Assembly: GCA_024734555.1 (NCBI GenBank)
Contig: JANPWX010000479.1
Span: 406,887-470,886, forward strand
Direction: 5' to 3'
Origin: Trochalopteron elliotii
Lineage: Eukaryota; Chordata; Aves; Passeriformes; Leiothrichidae
DNA length: 64,000 nucleotides
Shown: positions 13,036 through 26,229 of the stretch, one piece after another
How positions within the stretch are numbered: the first letter of the stretch is position 1
How the letters are laid out: each line of letters opens with the position of its first letter
The notes under the pieces: generated by a model
What the model was told of the DNA's origin: nothing
What the model saw: the letters and a program-made list of their open reading frames with translations, nothing else
Databases searched by the model: none
Position numbers and translations under genes: made by a program

Positions 13036-13959
13036 CACCCAAAGAGTCAGGAAATTTTGTCAGAGGAAGGTGCAATGGCCATCAAGAGGGAAATATATTC
13101 CCTACTTACATCAGCAATGTCAATAATTCCAGAGAAATCTTGCTGTGTCTTGGAAGGATTTTGCTCAGGACTGTTGGATGCACCCTCCTCACTCAAAAGA
13201 CTAAAGACAGGACATGTAATTTGTGCTTTCAGCAAAGAGATGGCAAATTATGTTACCAGTATTTATCTCAAATTCCAGTATTTCAGATATTTCCATTCCA
13301 ATCCCCTTTAGCAAGCATGGATCATTTTATTTTCTGTCAGTATCCAGGGGATTTATAGGACTAAGTCCTCTCACCACTGAAACTCACACAGAGATCTTTC
13401 TCAGTCATCAAAATTTGGCTGGAGCCTAAAACTGCTTGCCAAACGTAGGGTATCTGTGCAACTCAAGGATTAAAATCCTTTATTCCACTTTTTCTTTCAC
13501 TATTCTTTTTCTTTGTTCATCAAAAGCTACAGATGTGTTTTCTAGGCTAGAATCTCTGTAAAAAAAGAGTGTTTTTTACTTGAATAATACATTCTCAAAA
13601 ATCAGTGCCATCAAAGGAAGGCATTTTTCATTTCATTTCCTCAGACCAAGCATTATTGAACAGGTTTATTAAAGGTTTTTTAAACACAAATTCCACAATA
13701 TAACCAAACCTTGATTACCTGTTGAATTAGATCCTTTTTTATTGGAAAACTTAGGTAATCCTCTCAAAATCTGCTTTAGAAGATGAAGACATCTTAATAT
13801 AACTGTGTCTGTTTAAGAAATGGAGATTTTCTCCAAAAGTTCAGCCTTTCCTGAGACTGTGGAGATTTGAGTGATTTATCTGCAAAAGGAAAATTATTAT
13901 AGGCAATATACTGATAGGAACTTCTGCTCATGTCAAACATTGTTCTTCCCAGGGTATTG
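13036..13959. other. Single-copy DNA, no gene seen
   Basis: AT-rich sequence with no recognisable element. Three overlapping plus-strand frames at 13057-13429 lie in different registers with no recognisable family, so none is annotated as a gene. Confidence 0.55.
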
Positions 13960-13976
13960 GGTTTGGTTGGTTGGTT
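13960..13976. repeat. (GGTT)n microsatellite
   Basis: About four GGTT units in a row, seen directly, just upstream of ordinary single-copy DNA. Confidence 0.75.
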
Positions 13977-14653
13977 GTGCTGTGGATGCTGGAGCTCAGT
14001 TTTTTAGGGAAAAAGAATAAACTCTGCCATTCTTGCTGGAAATTCTGTCAGCCTGGCGTCCCACCTTGTAAAAAAATCATGTCTAGAAGGACAAAAAGGA
14101 GCAAAAAGTGGGGGACTATTGACACATGAACTGATCTTATGAGAGGAAAGCAGCAAAGGATGGGGACACATAAAAGAGTTAAATGATTGTTTTTCGCCTG
14201 TTGCACACAGCAAACGGAGGGGTGGAAGGACGCTGCGTGTCTGGCAGGGTCCCCCCTGCCCTATGACTTTTTTGGCAGGCTCATTGAGGCAGCTGACAGC
14301 CATGGCAGGTCAGGGACACACAAAAGAAGAGCCCTGAATCTTGGCAGCCTAGGCAGCAGCCAGGACAGGGACATTTCGGGTTTAATTAGGGAAATAAAGT
14401 AGCAAAGCTCTCATTTTCCCCAGGGAACCTCGCAGTGAGGGCCTTTATCAGATCCTTGGTGGGGTTTGTGTCATTGCTCACAATCTCAAAGGATGATGAT
14501 GCTTTTGTGGGCCAGGATCTGCTGCTGGAACCACTGAATTCCCCCAGGAACATGGTTGGAGTCAAAGAGAGCCACTATCTTGTGTTTTTAGAGATTGCAG
14601 GGAAGTCTTTCTGGAGATTCATTTCTAAAGAAAGCCGAGATAAACAAACAGCT

Positions 14654-14674
14654 CACACACACACACACACACAC
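14654..14674. repeat. (CA)n microsatellite
   Basis: A perfect run of about ten CA dinucleotides. Arrays of this kind are usually length-polymorphic in vertebrates. It lies inside a plus-strand open frame (14435-14722) where it would encode alternating Thr-His. That frame shows no other coding signal and is not annotated as a gene. Confidence 0.93.
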
Positions 14675-14779
14675 TTTGTCATCCTTCTCTTTGTTCCACC
14701 ACCCCAATGCACTGATGTTTAACAGGAGGGGCTTTTACAGAACCAAGGGGTGCTTGAAACTTTAGTGTTTTCTCAGCCT

Positions 14780-15420
14780 AATTTCTTCCAAACTGATTTT
14801 CAGCGTTCAGTGCCGATGTGAGTCTGATCACAGGAGTTGTTTGTGGGCTGCAGCAATCCATCAGCTGCCTTCAAACTGTCCTCTGCTTTATAAAGCCACG
14901 TTTCTGAGACTTTATAGACTGATGTCCATTTTCTTCCTTTCTTCCCCCCTGAGAAGTGACTGTATTAACCCACAGACTTGATTTTCTGGACACAGAAAAT
15001 CACAACAGAGCCGACATGTCGTATTTTCTTTTAGCTGGTACTTCCTAGGTATAGAGAGAACCAGAATAGGCCTGCATGCAAAAATGAAAATAAACCATAT
15101 CAAAACTCCCATGAAAAGTGTACAAATTTTAATACCGAGAAGGAAATGTGGTAAATTACAGCTGCTGTACTAATACTTACAGCAGATAATACACTTGCTT
15201 TATGTTTAGAAGTCAGTGAGGCAAAAGATGGAGCAAATTTTTAGAGAACTAGTAAAAGCTTCATGGGCTGCTGCTGCACTTGGCTGGCTGGCAGAAATCA
15301 TGAAAAATTTCTCTGCTGATGCTGATGGAAATATTTTAGTTTAAAATACTAATATCAAAGAACATTGTATGTTTTCATGTGTGATGCAGCCAGAGCTGTT
15401 TGTTTCTTGGGAATGGCTCT
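14780..15420. promoter_or_regulatory. Candidate conserved non-coding block
   Basis: Transposon-free sequence that keeps balanced composition without simple repeats. It has GATCA, CAGCTG and TAAATTACAGC words near 14830-14900 and 15150-15180. The texture resembles vertebrate enhancers. Nothing here proves regulation; the call rests only on motif density and absence of repeats. Confidence 0.2.
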
Positions 15421-15479
15421 CTTAGGGAACGTCTGCAGCAATTCCCCAGGTGGCACCAGGAAAAAAATGTGTTCAAAAA

Positions 15480-15537
15480 ATTAAATGTAGGCATTTAATT
15501 ACCTAGTAATTAAATGTAGTCATTTAATTAACTAGTT
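15480..15537. repeat. Tandem duplication of a 29-bp hairpin unit
   Basis: Two adjacent 29-bp units (15480-15508 and 15509-15537) differ at three positions. Each contains a near-perfect inverted repeat. In unit 1 the arms are 15479-15487 and 15492-15500 (AATTAAATG / CATTTAATT) around TAGG. In unit 2 the arms are 15507-15516 and 15521-15530 (TAATTAAATG / CATTTAATTA) around TAGT. The dyad has been kept in both units, and each arm holds a TAATT homeodomain-type core. Confidence 0.85.
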
Positions 15538-17125
15538 TGAGTCACAATCAGGAGTATTAAACATGGACTTGAACTCTCAGTTTTCACTGAAAAGAAATAT
15601 AAGTCGAATTATTAATATATATGTAAATTGAATTAGCTGAGTCGTGAATCAACCAGAAAGAGAGAAGACAGAAGAAAAAGATGTACAGATGCCAAGTATT
15701 CTCTTGCTGTCTGACAAACACTGTGTTTTCCCACAAACTAATGATTTATCTGGCCTTGAAAAAGAAGTATGGAATATCAGGGTGGCATCTGCAGCCCAGA
15801 TCTGTAGTCTGGGTGTCACAGCAAGATTCCAAAACACTCCTCCTCTGGTGTAGAGCTAAAAGAGCAGAAAGACAGGTTCATTTACAGCTGGGCCACAACA
15901 TCCTTGATCTCTGGAATCCTGCCAGTGAAGTGATGTTTGCATTGGGGTTATTGGCTGCAGCACCTCTGACCATCCTCAGTTATTTCTGCACATTTTGTGC
16001 TTCATGCCCAAAGTCGAGAGAGTTGCAGCCCCTCCTCTGAAGCTCTGAAAATGACATTACCATTCCCCTCCTGCCTGCCCTCAGACACTGTGCTCTGGGG
16101 TGTTTTTAACCAGGGAAGGCAATGTTTTACCAGCAGAGTCATTCCCAGGTTACAGGTCAGTGATTTCAGTGTCTCCAGATCACTCCCAGGGTTTTGTGCG
16201 TGACTCACTGCCCTGCTCACGTGAGACAGTTCACAACCAGAGGTTAAATTTTAATACAGCACCTCTAACTCGGTGTTTGACCTCAAATCAACGAGGTACT
16301 GCTTCTGTGGGAATAAATCAAGTGTCTTCTGCTGCTTTATCTTCATTCTTGATAATTGCTGTGGACAAAGAGAGGTAGTTTTAAATGTTGGAGTAATGAG
16401 TGCTGCTATCGCTGAACACTGACAGCTTTCCCAGGAGAAGAAAAATCTAAATGTAACTGAAATTATTAATGTTTTACCATCTCTCCCTGCATCCAGTCAG
16501 TGTGTGTGGAGGTAGGGGTGTAGCTGCAGCAAAAGCAGGAACCAGGAATAACCTGTTTTGGCCAGATCTGAGTGCATACAGCCATGCATTTAGAGATCAA
16601 ACTGAGGAAGGAACACATTGGGCTTCTTTCTCTTCTGCTGGTCTGAGGAGAAGAATTTGGCCCTCAATTTCCTATTATTTTTGGTTAGTGTGGTAAGAAT
16701 ACCCACATTAAATGCAGTTTGAATTCGTGGTGGTTTGAGATGCATGTTAAAAAATGGATTATATGCAGCCAAAATGCAGCTCAGCATTCAGGAGCTCCAC
16801 AGTGTTTGTAACTTGTTCTTGCCAGGAATTCAGCTATGGGGATACAATGAAGACACTGTTTAAAAATGGTGTTAATAACTAAAAGAAAATATTCTGACTA
16901 TGTATATACATGAAATAATATGTATTAGGGCTCATTGCTGTAGTATCAGAGTGCATTTAGATACAGGAGAACTGGAAGTATTAGAAAAATACCTCATAAT
17001 TTTAAGAGATATTTCAGCCCTGCTTTTGGCTGTGAAGGTCAGTTTGTGCAGAACTAGGTTTCTGCAGTCTGTATACTCTTAATTACTCGAAATTCTTTGT
17101 CAAATGCTTAGTGAAAATATATTTT
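15538..17125. other. Single-copy DNA, no gene seen
   Basis: Overlapping frames on both strands at 15644-16378, the largest being 119 codons at 15681-16040, have no recognisable domain and conflict with each other, so none is called. The sequence near 15601-15650 is AT-rich with a GCTGAGTCGTGA AP-1-like word. No transposon was recognised. Confidence 0.5.
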
Positions 17126-17139
17126 GGTCACTTGTGACC
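17126..17139. repeat. Perfect 14-bp dyad
   Basis: GGTCAC and GTGACC flank a two-base TT centre. The halves match the GGTCA nuclear-receptor half site as an inverted repeat with 4-bp spacing, and the centre also reads as an E-box (CACTTG). A site this short can occur by chance in 64 kb. Confidence 0.6.
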
Positions 17140-17262
17140 GTCAGAAATGTGAGGGTTTAATTGGGTATGCATCACTTGCTGGTTCTATTTCTTGATTGGA
17201 TGAGAACAATTTTACCATTCAAATTCTCAGAACCTCAGTTCCAACAGGTTTAATATTAACTA

Positions 17263-17325
17263 ATGTTTATTATTTATTATAATAATTTGTTTTAATATTA
17301 ACATTTTAATATTAAAATTTGAAAA
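17263..17325. repeat. AT-rich low-complexity tract
   Basis: Repeated AATATTAA and TTATTATT words make up about 60 bases. This is simple AT-rich DNA with weak self-complementarity. Confidence 0.7.
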
Positions 17326-19213
17326 TATGACCCATCATTTGGCTAAAAAGTCCAAGGATTAATTTTTTACCAATGCCAATGGCACAGAAGTAGATGTGGC
17401 TTCCTGAAGTTTAACATCTGACCATTAAAATATAACCAGGCTCCCTGACTTCAGTGGGATATTAACCTGACTTGAGCTAATCTGTCAGGGACTGGTTTGT
17501 GTGACACCCACAGAGCCTTTTCATCTGTCTTTGCAGTCTGGTGTTTCCTGAAGTCAGGGTTTTGTTTCCCTGGCCAAACCAGGGGTGAGGTGTGCAGGAC
17601 TGCTGTAATATCAGGGCATTGAAACAATTACCTATAGAAACTTCAAATTGTGTTGCACAAATTCCTAAGCATGAAAATTTTTTTAAAAATCTGTCTTTGC
17701 CATGATGTGGACATTATCGGGGCTAGCAGAACATATATCTTTGACAAGAATGTCTCAGAAATATTTGAATTATGTAGTTTGAATTCCAAGGCATTTGGAA
17801 ACATGCTATGGCAACCTCTTTCCAAATGGTCTGGTGAAATTCTTTTCATGAAGGTTGGGTGGTATTAGGTGACCTTAAAAAGAAGAGAAGCCAGTAGCTT
17901 CACCTACAACTAGTCAGAAGAAAGTTTTAATTATGGAGTCTCTCTTCGTAATTTGTCCTTGATGGAAGGTTCTGGTAGAATTATTACCCTGTAATTTTCA
18001 GAAAACATGATCAGCAGCAGAGGAATCTCTGAAACCACCATCTCCCTCCACTCATGCATGAAAACTCAAGCTAGCTAGGAAAAGCAAAATCAAACATCTG
18101 CAAAACAGATTTTCTGCTGCATCCTCCTAAGCTGTGTGCTGTACCAGCATTAAGCAAACCACATGAACTTGATGTTGTGTAACCTCATAAAAATGCAAGA
18201 AATAGCACATATCACCCATGTAGAAGTGGTGGCAAGCACCAGCTAAACCTCTCTTAAATGGATGTTTAAATCATTGTGCTGGCTGTTAACATTCTGCTCT
18301 GTGTCCCATCATTGACTCACTGACAGCAAAGCAAGGTGACACTTTTAAATGTTTGTTAGATCATCCTTCAGGGACCTATTTCAGCCAGGTCTTAAATAAA
18401 TGAATGCTCATCAGGCCAGCGAAACAAATAGGTTTTTCCTCATTGGCCAACTTCCAGTTTTATATTGCCTTTATCCCTTGAATCTTTTGCAATCTGTCTG
18501 AGATCTGGAGGAGGATTTTTATGACAGGATGCCAAGCACAGCTGTGGAGGGACTGTGGAGCAATGGGCTGGTTTCAGTGTGGCTGCTGAAAGGAAAGGGC
18601 AGAGGGGTCTTGTTATTTCCATGCAAAACCCATGCCAGGGAGCAGGGAGTTTAGGATTAGGGATTGACAAAGCTGAAGCTGGTGGAAATCATCTTAACTG
18701 CAGTGGAACTTTCTCAGGTTTAGTTTCTCTCCCCGAGGTTTGTGAGGCACAATTGTGAGCTGGATGCAGTCCAAGGGTCTGATGCAGGTGCAGGAGGCAG
18801 CACATCCCCAGCAGCAAGGACTGCAAAGGGTCACTGGGTTTGGGGTGGGGAACAGATGGCATTTACAGGAACCAACGCTTGGCTGGGCTCAATACCTCTG
18901 ACAAAATAATTTGGGTGAAAGGATGAGTTGGAAAGCTTTGTGGAGTACCTAGGAAAAAATCAGAAATCAAAGCACACGGCCACATCTCCAAGATACATTC
19001 ATGAGCTCCTTTACTTGCCAGGGAAATTGCCCATGGGGATAAGTTTAGGTAAATACTTGTTATCTTTTAAAATGTTGCCAAAGGCTGGGGGATGGAAAAA
19101 AATACTTGAGAAGTGCAATTAAAGAGGAACTGCTGGAATTATCATCACTAAACTTGTTGAGTTTTGGGCAATGCTCTGAAGGACACTGTGATCCTTGTGG
19201 TGTGCTGTGCAGG
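17326..19213. other. Single-copy DNA, no gene seen
   Basis: No transposon or exon was recognised. Short frames at 17643-17868 and 18440-18758 lie opposite one another on the two strands and carry no recognisable family. Confidence 0.55.
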
Positions 19214-19268
19214 GGTTGGATTTGGTGCTATCCCTCCCAACGCAGGATATTCTGTAATTCTGATTCTG
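19214..19268 (+). mobile_element. CR1-like LINE 3' tail, short
   Basis: A GGTTGGATTTGGTGCTATCC block is followed by CTCCCAACGCAGGATATTCT and a TGTAATTCTGATTCTG tail. This matches the 3' end pattern of a CR1 subfamily different from the ones at 3.3 kb and 52 kb. Related sequence may extend upstream to about 19150, but it is too diverged to bound by eye. Confidence 0.62.
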
Positions 19269-22200
19269 ACTGGGGAAATGCATTCACAGCAGTGTCCCTG
19301 CAGGACAGGGAGGAGTCAGGAGAGATGGACGTGCAGCAGCTGAGGAGCAGCACGGATCTTTGGGGTGTTTGGTGTCTGAATGCAGCAGCTGCTGGCTCAG
19401 AAGTGGTGACAAGGAGCCCCAAAAGGCACACAACACCCAGAGGGGTGGCTGGGTGAATCTGCTCATCCTGGCCACAGCAGGAAACTCTTCCTTCCCACAA
19501 ATGAGCTCTTTTAAACCCTCCCTCCTCTTTGTGGTAACTTGTCTCATTTCTACAGACATCCCTCCGTGTCTGGGATTGTCGGGGACCTCGGAAACGCATT
19601 TAAATACCTAAATACTGATTTAAATACCTGACTCTGCAGACATCGCCCTTGAATTGCAAATGGGCCATGATCGTTTGCATAGCTGCTGGGTAGGAAGCAG
19701 ACATCAGGAGCATTATTTTGTTCAGGATATTGCTGGTGGCTCATTCAAATATAAAGCTTTACCAAAGAAAAAAAAAAATTAAAAAAATAAGGGGAGGGCA
19801 ACAGAGATTTTGGAGATACACGGATGAAAACACAACTTCTGTGGGGAATTTTCCCTGGAGATCTTTAATAAATTGATGTGTTCTAAGCAGTAAATAGAAT
19901 TCCTTGCTTGCCCCAAATGGAGAATTGTACAGATGTTTAAAGGCTCTGCCCAAAGGACAGAAAGGGGGAATTTTTTTAAGCAGAAAGATGTTAAGAGGGG
20001 TAGCAGAGCAGAGAGACCAGAAAGGAGTGAAAACACAAATAGAAACAGGGAGAAAAAAATAGATAAATAAAAAAGAGATAAGGAAAATATTTATAGACAA
20101 AACTATGGCAACAAATAAAATAGGCTGGAACCAGAGTTGTAATAATATGTCTGGGAAAATAATACATGATGTCCAATCAAGGGAAGAAGAATGACTGAAA
20201 GAATTAAAGGTGCATGAAGAGGAAATTTAGAATTTCTTGGCTTGAAACATAGGAAAAACCCCTCAGATTTATTACTTTTATGCAGCAGTAATATGCCTAT
20301 CAAACTCTGTGTGATGATAATGAAAATTCCAAGTGATAAACCTGATTTATATTTTTGTTTTCCCATACTGCCAGCCAGTTAAGGTCTTCCAGCTTTCTGG
20401 CACAACTCAGCTGACTTCTCTGTCTTCTGCATAGTGAAATAAAATATCTCTGGCCTGAAAACATATGAGAAAAATGAATTTTAAAAAATCAAACATGTAT
20501 TAAAAAGGAGAAAAAAAAAGAATAGAAATTATTTGTGGCTTAACTATGTTTCAGCTGCAGAGTACTGATCAATTATGATAATTGCAACAATGCAATTATT
20601 AATTATCAATTAATTCAATACAAAACATTTAATGTTACAAGTGACAGGAAGCCATTGCATGATATCAAATATTTCACATCAAGAGGGGAAATGCTTTGTC
20701 CCTTGTTACTCTTCTCTGGTGCCAGGTGTTTAAAATTTTACAATTGGAGTACAATTGGAGATTAGGCAGCAGTTCAGGGGATTTTTGAATGTGGATTGTC
20801 CTGTCAACATCATGGTCAAAATTTTGTGACAGCTGGATAATTTCTGATACACCTGAACTGTGTTTTATGTATCAAGCATGAAATGAACCTTTTGTGGAGG
20901 AATTCTACTGCAATGTTTGCTTCTCTTTTTTATAATTAAATTCATATTCATTTACATTTTCCAGTTAGAGCCAGGTGAGAGGCAGAATTGCCAAAATACA
21001 TAAAAGTATGGGCTCTTCTGGTATTTTTGGCCTCATTTTGTCCTATTTTGGCACTTCAGCTTGGCTGTAATGGATTTACATTTCTGTCCTTTAACATTTC
21101 TGTGGTTTTTCTCCCAATTTGCAATCCTTCTGCATTTTGGACCACTTGTTCCTCTCTCAGGATTTGTCCCTTTCTGATTGGCTTCCTCCCCACAGCATCT
21201 CACATTACACACAACATGAACATACAATAAATACCAATTCCCTACAAAAATATATACAGAGAGGGGGGGAAAAATATCATTCTTGCCATAGTTTCTTTCC
21301 TGCTCTGCCCTGTGCCCCCTGGGTGACTCTGACCTCCTCCCCAGCAGCTCAGATCTGATGCAGCACTCTGACAGGAGGATTCCTTTTCAAGCCCAGCTGT
21401 TTGTTTTGGCACGTTGCAGGGGCAGGAATCTGGTGCTGGGGAGAGGAAGGAGTAACCACATCACAGGGCTGAGCAGAGGAGCTGCCAGCTGTGCCTTGCC
21501 TCCACTTGTGCTGCACTTTACCTTTGCAAACTCTCTTGGAGGTAAGGCTGAGCAACAGCATTAATAATAGAACCCCCCAAAAATACAGATTATAAATATC
21601 TTCTTCTAAATGGTATCTGGATGATTTCAGGAAAGACTGGTGAACAGTGCTTTTAGAAATTTCAGTATTTCACTGATCTCAACTGATAATCAAAAGATGT
21701 TTTAGTCTGGTCTGTGCTGAAGCCTTTTAGCTCAGCACTCCACAGTCTGTATTTTTCATAGAAAATAAACAGGGAAATTTATTCTTTAATATTAGTTTGC
21801 TAGTATGCTTTAGAATTTCAAGGCAGAAGCAAAGGGAAGAAGGCTGTGGAAATGTTGGTAATTTTGTTGATTCAAATTCTCCACATCTTCAATTCTTAGC
21901 ATGTTAGAATGTCTATATATCATATACATTTACATGCACAAAGAATTACTGGTGCTGGCTGAGTTACAAAACTGGATTAAAAGAAAGAATTTGTTGTAGA
22001 AGCCTAAATCTGACAGCAGTCTACATCTTGAAAATTATACAAAATTGTGAGGGACTCAAACCCCTTCCAGCATATGATATGTGTCAGATAATCTAGTTTG
22101 GGTGGGACCAAGGACAGTATGAAAATATCTACAAAGACATCACTGGCAGTATCTACAAAAATTGCAGTTGATCTTAGAATACAATCTGAGGGGGTTTTTA

Positions 22201-23991
22201 AAAGTTATTTCCTTGAGCTACTGCAGTGGTAGTGCCATCTCTAATGAAAATTCTCCAGGGTACAGAAGTTGTATTTTCTATATTCCTGTATTCCCCTGTT
22301 TACCTCTCACTATGGGTTATACTTGCCAAGGTGTAAAGATGGAATTTTGTTGCTCCATAGGATATAGTCTGGAATTTTTCTCTTTATAGTCTCTGATTCA
22401 TAGAATTACAGGCTCTGATTCATTCTCTTAAAAATCTGATTTTTTTTCATGAATATCAGCGTCATTCCTTTGAGTCTTGGCAGCACCATTTCCAAGTGCA
22501 TCTTTGCAGAGATAATTTTCAAACAGAGTAAGATCATTTTCAGATTGTTGCCCAGCCCAACTTGCTACCTTGGGTGAGGTGCAGGATGTTTGATGCCCTC
22601 AATACACAGAGTTTGAACAGAAGCTCTGAGCTCAGGCAGACAAAATGCACTTGTGACATTTGGATACAGCAAACCAAACCAGCTCAGGGGCACATTCTGG
22701 CAAGTGGGAGATTTTGTTTGGGAGCTGTACTAAACACTTCTTTTGCTGGATTCTATTCACTCTAAACAGTGAAGCTGCTGTAGAGTTTATTTAGCAATTT
22801 CTGTTCCCCTTGTACAACATGTGTTCATGCTGATGTGGAGGCAGCAGGATTGCATTTCACTTTAATGGCCAAGTGTTTTTCTAAGTCTTGTTTGAACACA
22901 CACATGGAGTCCTCACTCTGCTCAGTGCTGCTCTGCTTCTCAGTGAGCAAACCTGGCCCTTCCAGACTCCCCAGATTATCACATCCAGGGTTATGTCATG
23001 TCAGGAACAGGATTTTGAGGATTTTGAACCCAGAGGGAATCTGAATTTTCAGTCTTGCCAGAACTACCACTCAGCCAGCTGTGTCATGCACTGCCACAAA
23101 GGCAACAGAAACAAATGTCCTGGGATGGACAGTACCTGACATTCTAAACCCTTGGCAGAGGTTTAAGTAACCAAAATTACCAACAACATTTTCTGCATTT
23201 GCTTGTCTTTTATCTATTAAGATATCTAAAGGAAATAGAGGCTTTTAACCAATGAGGAGTTTTTATTTCTGGGGTTAATTTTTAAATTTATCTCACTCTC
23301 AATGGGACAAGGGGAAACAGCCTCAAGTTGTGCTGGGGGAGGTTCAGGTTGGCAGTTATATAGATATAGATATATAACAGTAGATGGTATTTTGTGTCAA
23401 GATTTCTTTGCTTAAACCTAAAATGTGTAAGTCTTAAGATTTCCTGGGAAGCAGAGATCACATTCCTACCTATTTTGTTGCCTGGATTGTTTGAGGCTTT
23501 TTAGACAACTTGGAAAGACTGGGTGGCAAGTCAGAAACTGTGTATATTCCATGTAGGTCTACATTCTGAATGCCATAGTATTGCCAGAGACTGTTGAAGT
23601 TAAAAAAATAATCTTTAAAATTAATGAAAAATTTCAGGTTTTTGTATGTTGACAGGTAAACCCAACAGGCTGTTGGTGATGAAGGCATTGTCAGCTGTGC
23701 TGATCAATCTTCCTGGCTTGTATTCAGCAGCTGCCTATCACCTTGTTCCCAAATTTGAAAGAATTTTGGATCTCCTTTCCATATTTAACAGCACCACATA
23801 CATTGGGGCCCATACCCATAATGGGGTTTGATAATTCAAGTGGTACCAATAACAAGAAACTACACATCTTCAGTGGTGGTGAGAAAACACAAGGACACCA
23901 CATGTGTCCCAGGCCACAGCAAAGTGTTGAATCCCCAGTGATTCTAAACCCCAGAAGTGATTAATTCCTAATGAGGAATGTTTGCAGACGA

Positions 23992-24006
23992 GCAGGGCTG
24001 CCCTGC
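23992..24006. repeat. Perfect 15-bp palindrome, GC-rich
   Basis: GCAGGGC, T, GCCCTGC: seven-base arms around one base. It was seen directly; its function is unknown and chance is possible. Confidence 0.6.
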
Positions 24007-24846
24007 CACTGAAACTCAGCACAGAGCTTCAGTGTGAGAGCAGAGTGCAGACACTTGCACACAAATGTTCCTAACTGCTGACACAAACAACATCTCCTGC
24101 TGCAGCCTGCCTCTCCAGAGCTGGGCCCCCCATGTCAGTGACACATTTGGAGCAGCAGATTTCAGCCAGGTTCTCACCCTGTCCACTTGTGAGCCCTGCA
24201 CTTTCTCCTGATGATGCTTCAGGAGATTTCTCTTGCAGCAAACCAAGTCAGCAGATTCCAGCAGGGCTGGCTGCTTGCACACTTCCATGTAGCTCTTGGA
24301 GGAAGCTCCTGAAGGAAACAGAAGTGTGTAACAAGCTCCAAATTGCCTTCAGGGCCCCTGGTTCTCTGATTTAATCTTGACAGAGTCAAGAGTTGGAGCC
24401 ATTCTTCAGACAGAAATAGGCTGTGGCATCAAATTCCCTTCAAGGGCTTTGTACTGATCTCTGGTACAGCTAGCTAGGTTTTCTCCCACCTTTTATGAGC
24501 TTCCTCTCATATCACCAGTACTGAAAATTTAATGTCACAGAAGTGGCACTTGGAGGAATAATTTAAATTAAACACCACATTCTCAATGAAGCATTTTGTT
24601 CTGAGCCTCTCTACTATCAAAATCTACATTTAAACAGCTAAAATGGAAGAAGCTTGTTGCTAAATTGTTCTGCTCAGTAATTTTTGATTATGGATTAAAT
24701 AGCATAGTTTTCCTCCATACAACTCAAACTCTGTTTTGATTTCTTGCAAATTCCCAAGAGGCATATGCTGGCATTTTTTCATTATAAAGAGGGAAGTTAC
24801 ATTAAATTCAGGCCACATTTCTTTTCTGGAAAGTAAAATGGCATCA

Positions 24847-24871
24847 ATTTTTTATTTTATTTTATTTTTTT
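24847..24871. repeat. (TTTTA)n microsatellite
   Basis: Consecutive TTTTA units inside a T-rich run, seen directly. Confidence 0.75.
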
Positions 24872-26105
24872 GTCTTTTAAGAATAGTTCTTCAGCATTTG
24901 TGTGTTATGTAAGCTTCAGATGTCCTTAAACCTGAAACATCTAGAAAAGAAAAATCAGGAGATATCCCACAACGATTTTTCTGATACTTCCTAAAAGGTC
25001 AAAGCTATGAAAATATTCACACTTGTATATTTAAATCTAATTAATTTTCACAACCACATCCAATTATCTAGTGCTCGATAAGGCCTAAATTACTATTTCT
25101 GGGAGGGATCACCCATCTAATTTTTGGTTTACCTTTGCTGAGACAAAAAACAAGGCAAAGAAATCTTTTTCTTTTCCTGTTGTACGTTTGCTGCTGTCAT
25201 ATGAAAAAAGGGGTTTGGGCAAAGGCTCAAGAAAGCTGGTGAACAGACTTTGTATTTTTAGACTGTGAGTGTTAATGCAACTGCAAAACAATGCACTATA
25301 CAAGTCACTAAATAGGACACAGACATTGGAATACACAAATTACCCAAAAAGGGGACCAAGGAGATCAAAAATGAATTTTACAGATGACTCTGGAGAGGAA
25401 ATTAAGTATTTTAGTAAGACAAAAATAGACTAGAACAAGCATTTGGAAACAGTGAAACTACTACAGTGTTTGCTTGCAAATTCCCTGCAGGGCTGCCTTG
25501 GAATGAAGCAGGATTTGTCTCTTTTTTTTTGTTCTGAACCTCTGCATGTACCTGTTCCTCAGGTCAGGAGAGAGCAGACTCAGGGGGTTTCCCACATGAT
25601 AACAACAGCAGAGACATTTCATGGTTCTGGGAGGTTCCTCCTATGAGACTTTTAAGACTGCAATAAAGATTTCAGCTCCCTCCCAGGTGCCAGCTGAAGA
25701 ATTCCTTGAGAATACCTGGATTTGGCTTTTCTTTTCGGGTGCCTGTTGAGCCCAGGTACCTCTTTGGGGCCTCACTGAATTAAAAATTAGTTCAAAACAT
25801 CCTTGCCAGTAAAATTATCCAGCCATGAGTTAGTAGGTCACTCAAACAGGGATTAGAAAATAGCTGAATTGTTTGTGGAATTAAATACACACATTCTTTA
25901 TGTTTAAAGGCATAAGCAGGAATTCTGCAATTACTTTGAGGCAACGTAACAAAGCTTAGAAATTCCATCCACTTGGAACCTCCTGTGACTCTTCAGTTAT
26001 TGTAGTGTAACCAGGGATTCCATTTGTCAATTTTAATGGTGTTACAATGGGGTAATTGTAAAAGTTCTGGGTCAATTTTTCACCTTCAGCATTATTACTT
26101 GTTTT

Positions 26106-26155
26106 ACAGGATTATAGGATGGTTTGAGTTGGAAGGGAGCTTGGAGATCAAATCA
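26106..26155 (-). mobile_element. CR1 LINE 3' end fragment, minus strand
   Basis: ATTATAGGATGGTTTGAGTT followed by GGAAGGGAGCTTGGAGATCA is the reverse complement of the CR1 3' terminus (the step from 'ccttccaacccaaaccat' into the tail). The ATTATAGGAT string stands in for the terminal tail. The match is lost after about 50 bp, so only the extreme 3' end is left. Confidence 0.78.
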
Positions 26156-26212
26156 CTACTGAATACCAACAGTCGTATGTGAAACTCACTTGTGTTTTCT
26201 GGTACATGGAGT

Positions 26213-26229
26213 ACAACAACAACAACAAA
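26213..26229. repeat. (AAC)n microsatellite
   Basis: Five ACA/AAC units in a row, seen directly. Confidence 0.75.

Larger units (their letters stand above)
19269..26105. other. Long single-copy stretch, no gene seen
   Basis: Contains an A-rich tract at about 19768-19788 and an AT-rich stretch with overlapping AATTAT/TAATTA words at about 20570-20630. An octamer-like pair (TGCAAATGG and GTTTGCAT) lies near 19655-19680. There is an AT dyad near 23355-23378 and a (TTTTA)n run at 24847-24871. Opposed frames at 19106-19611 are in the more GC-rich sequence just downstream of the CR1 tail and look like strand mirrors, not genes. Confidence 0.5.
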
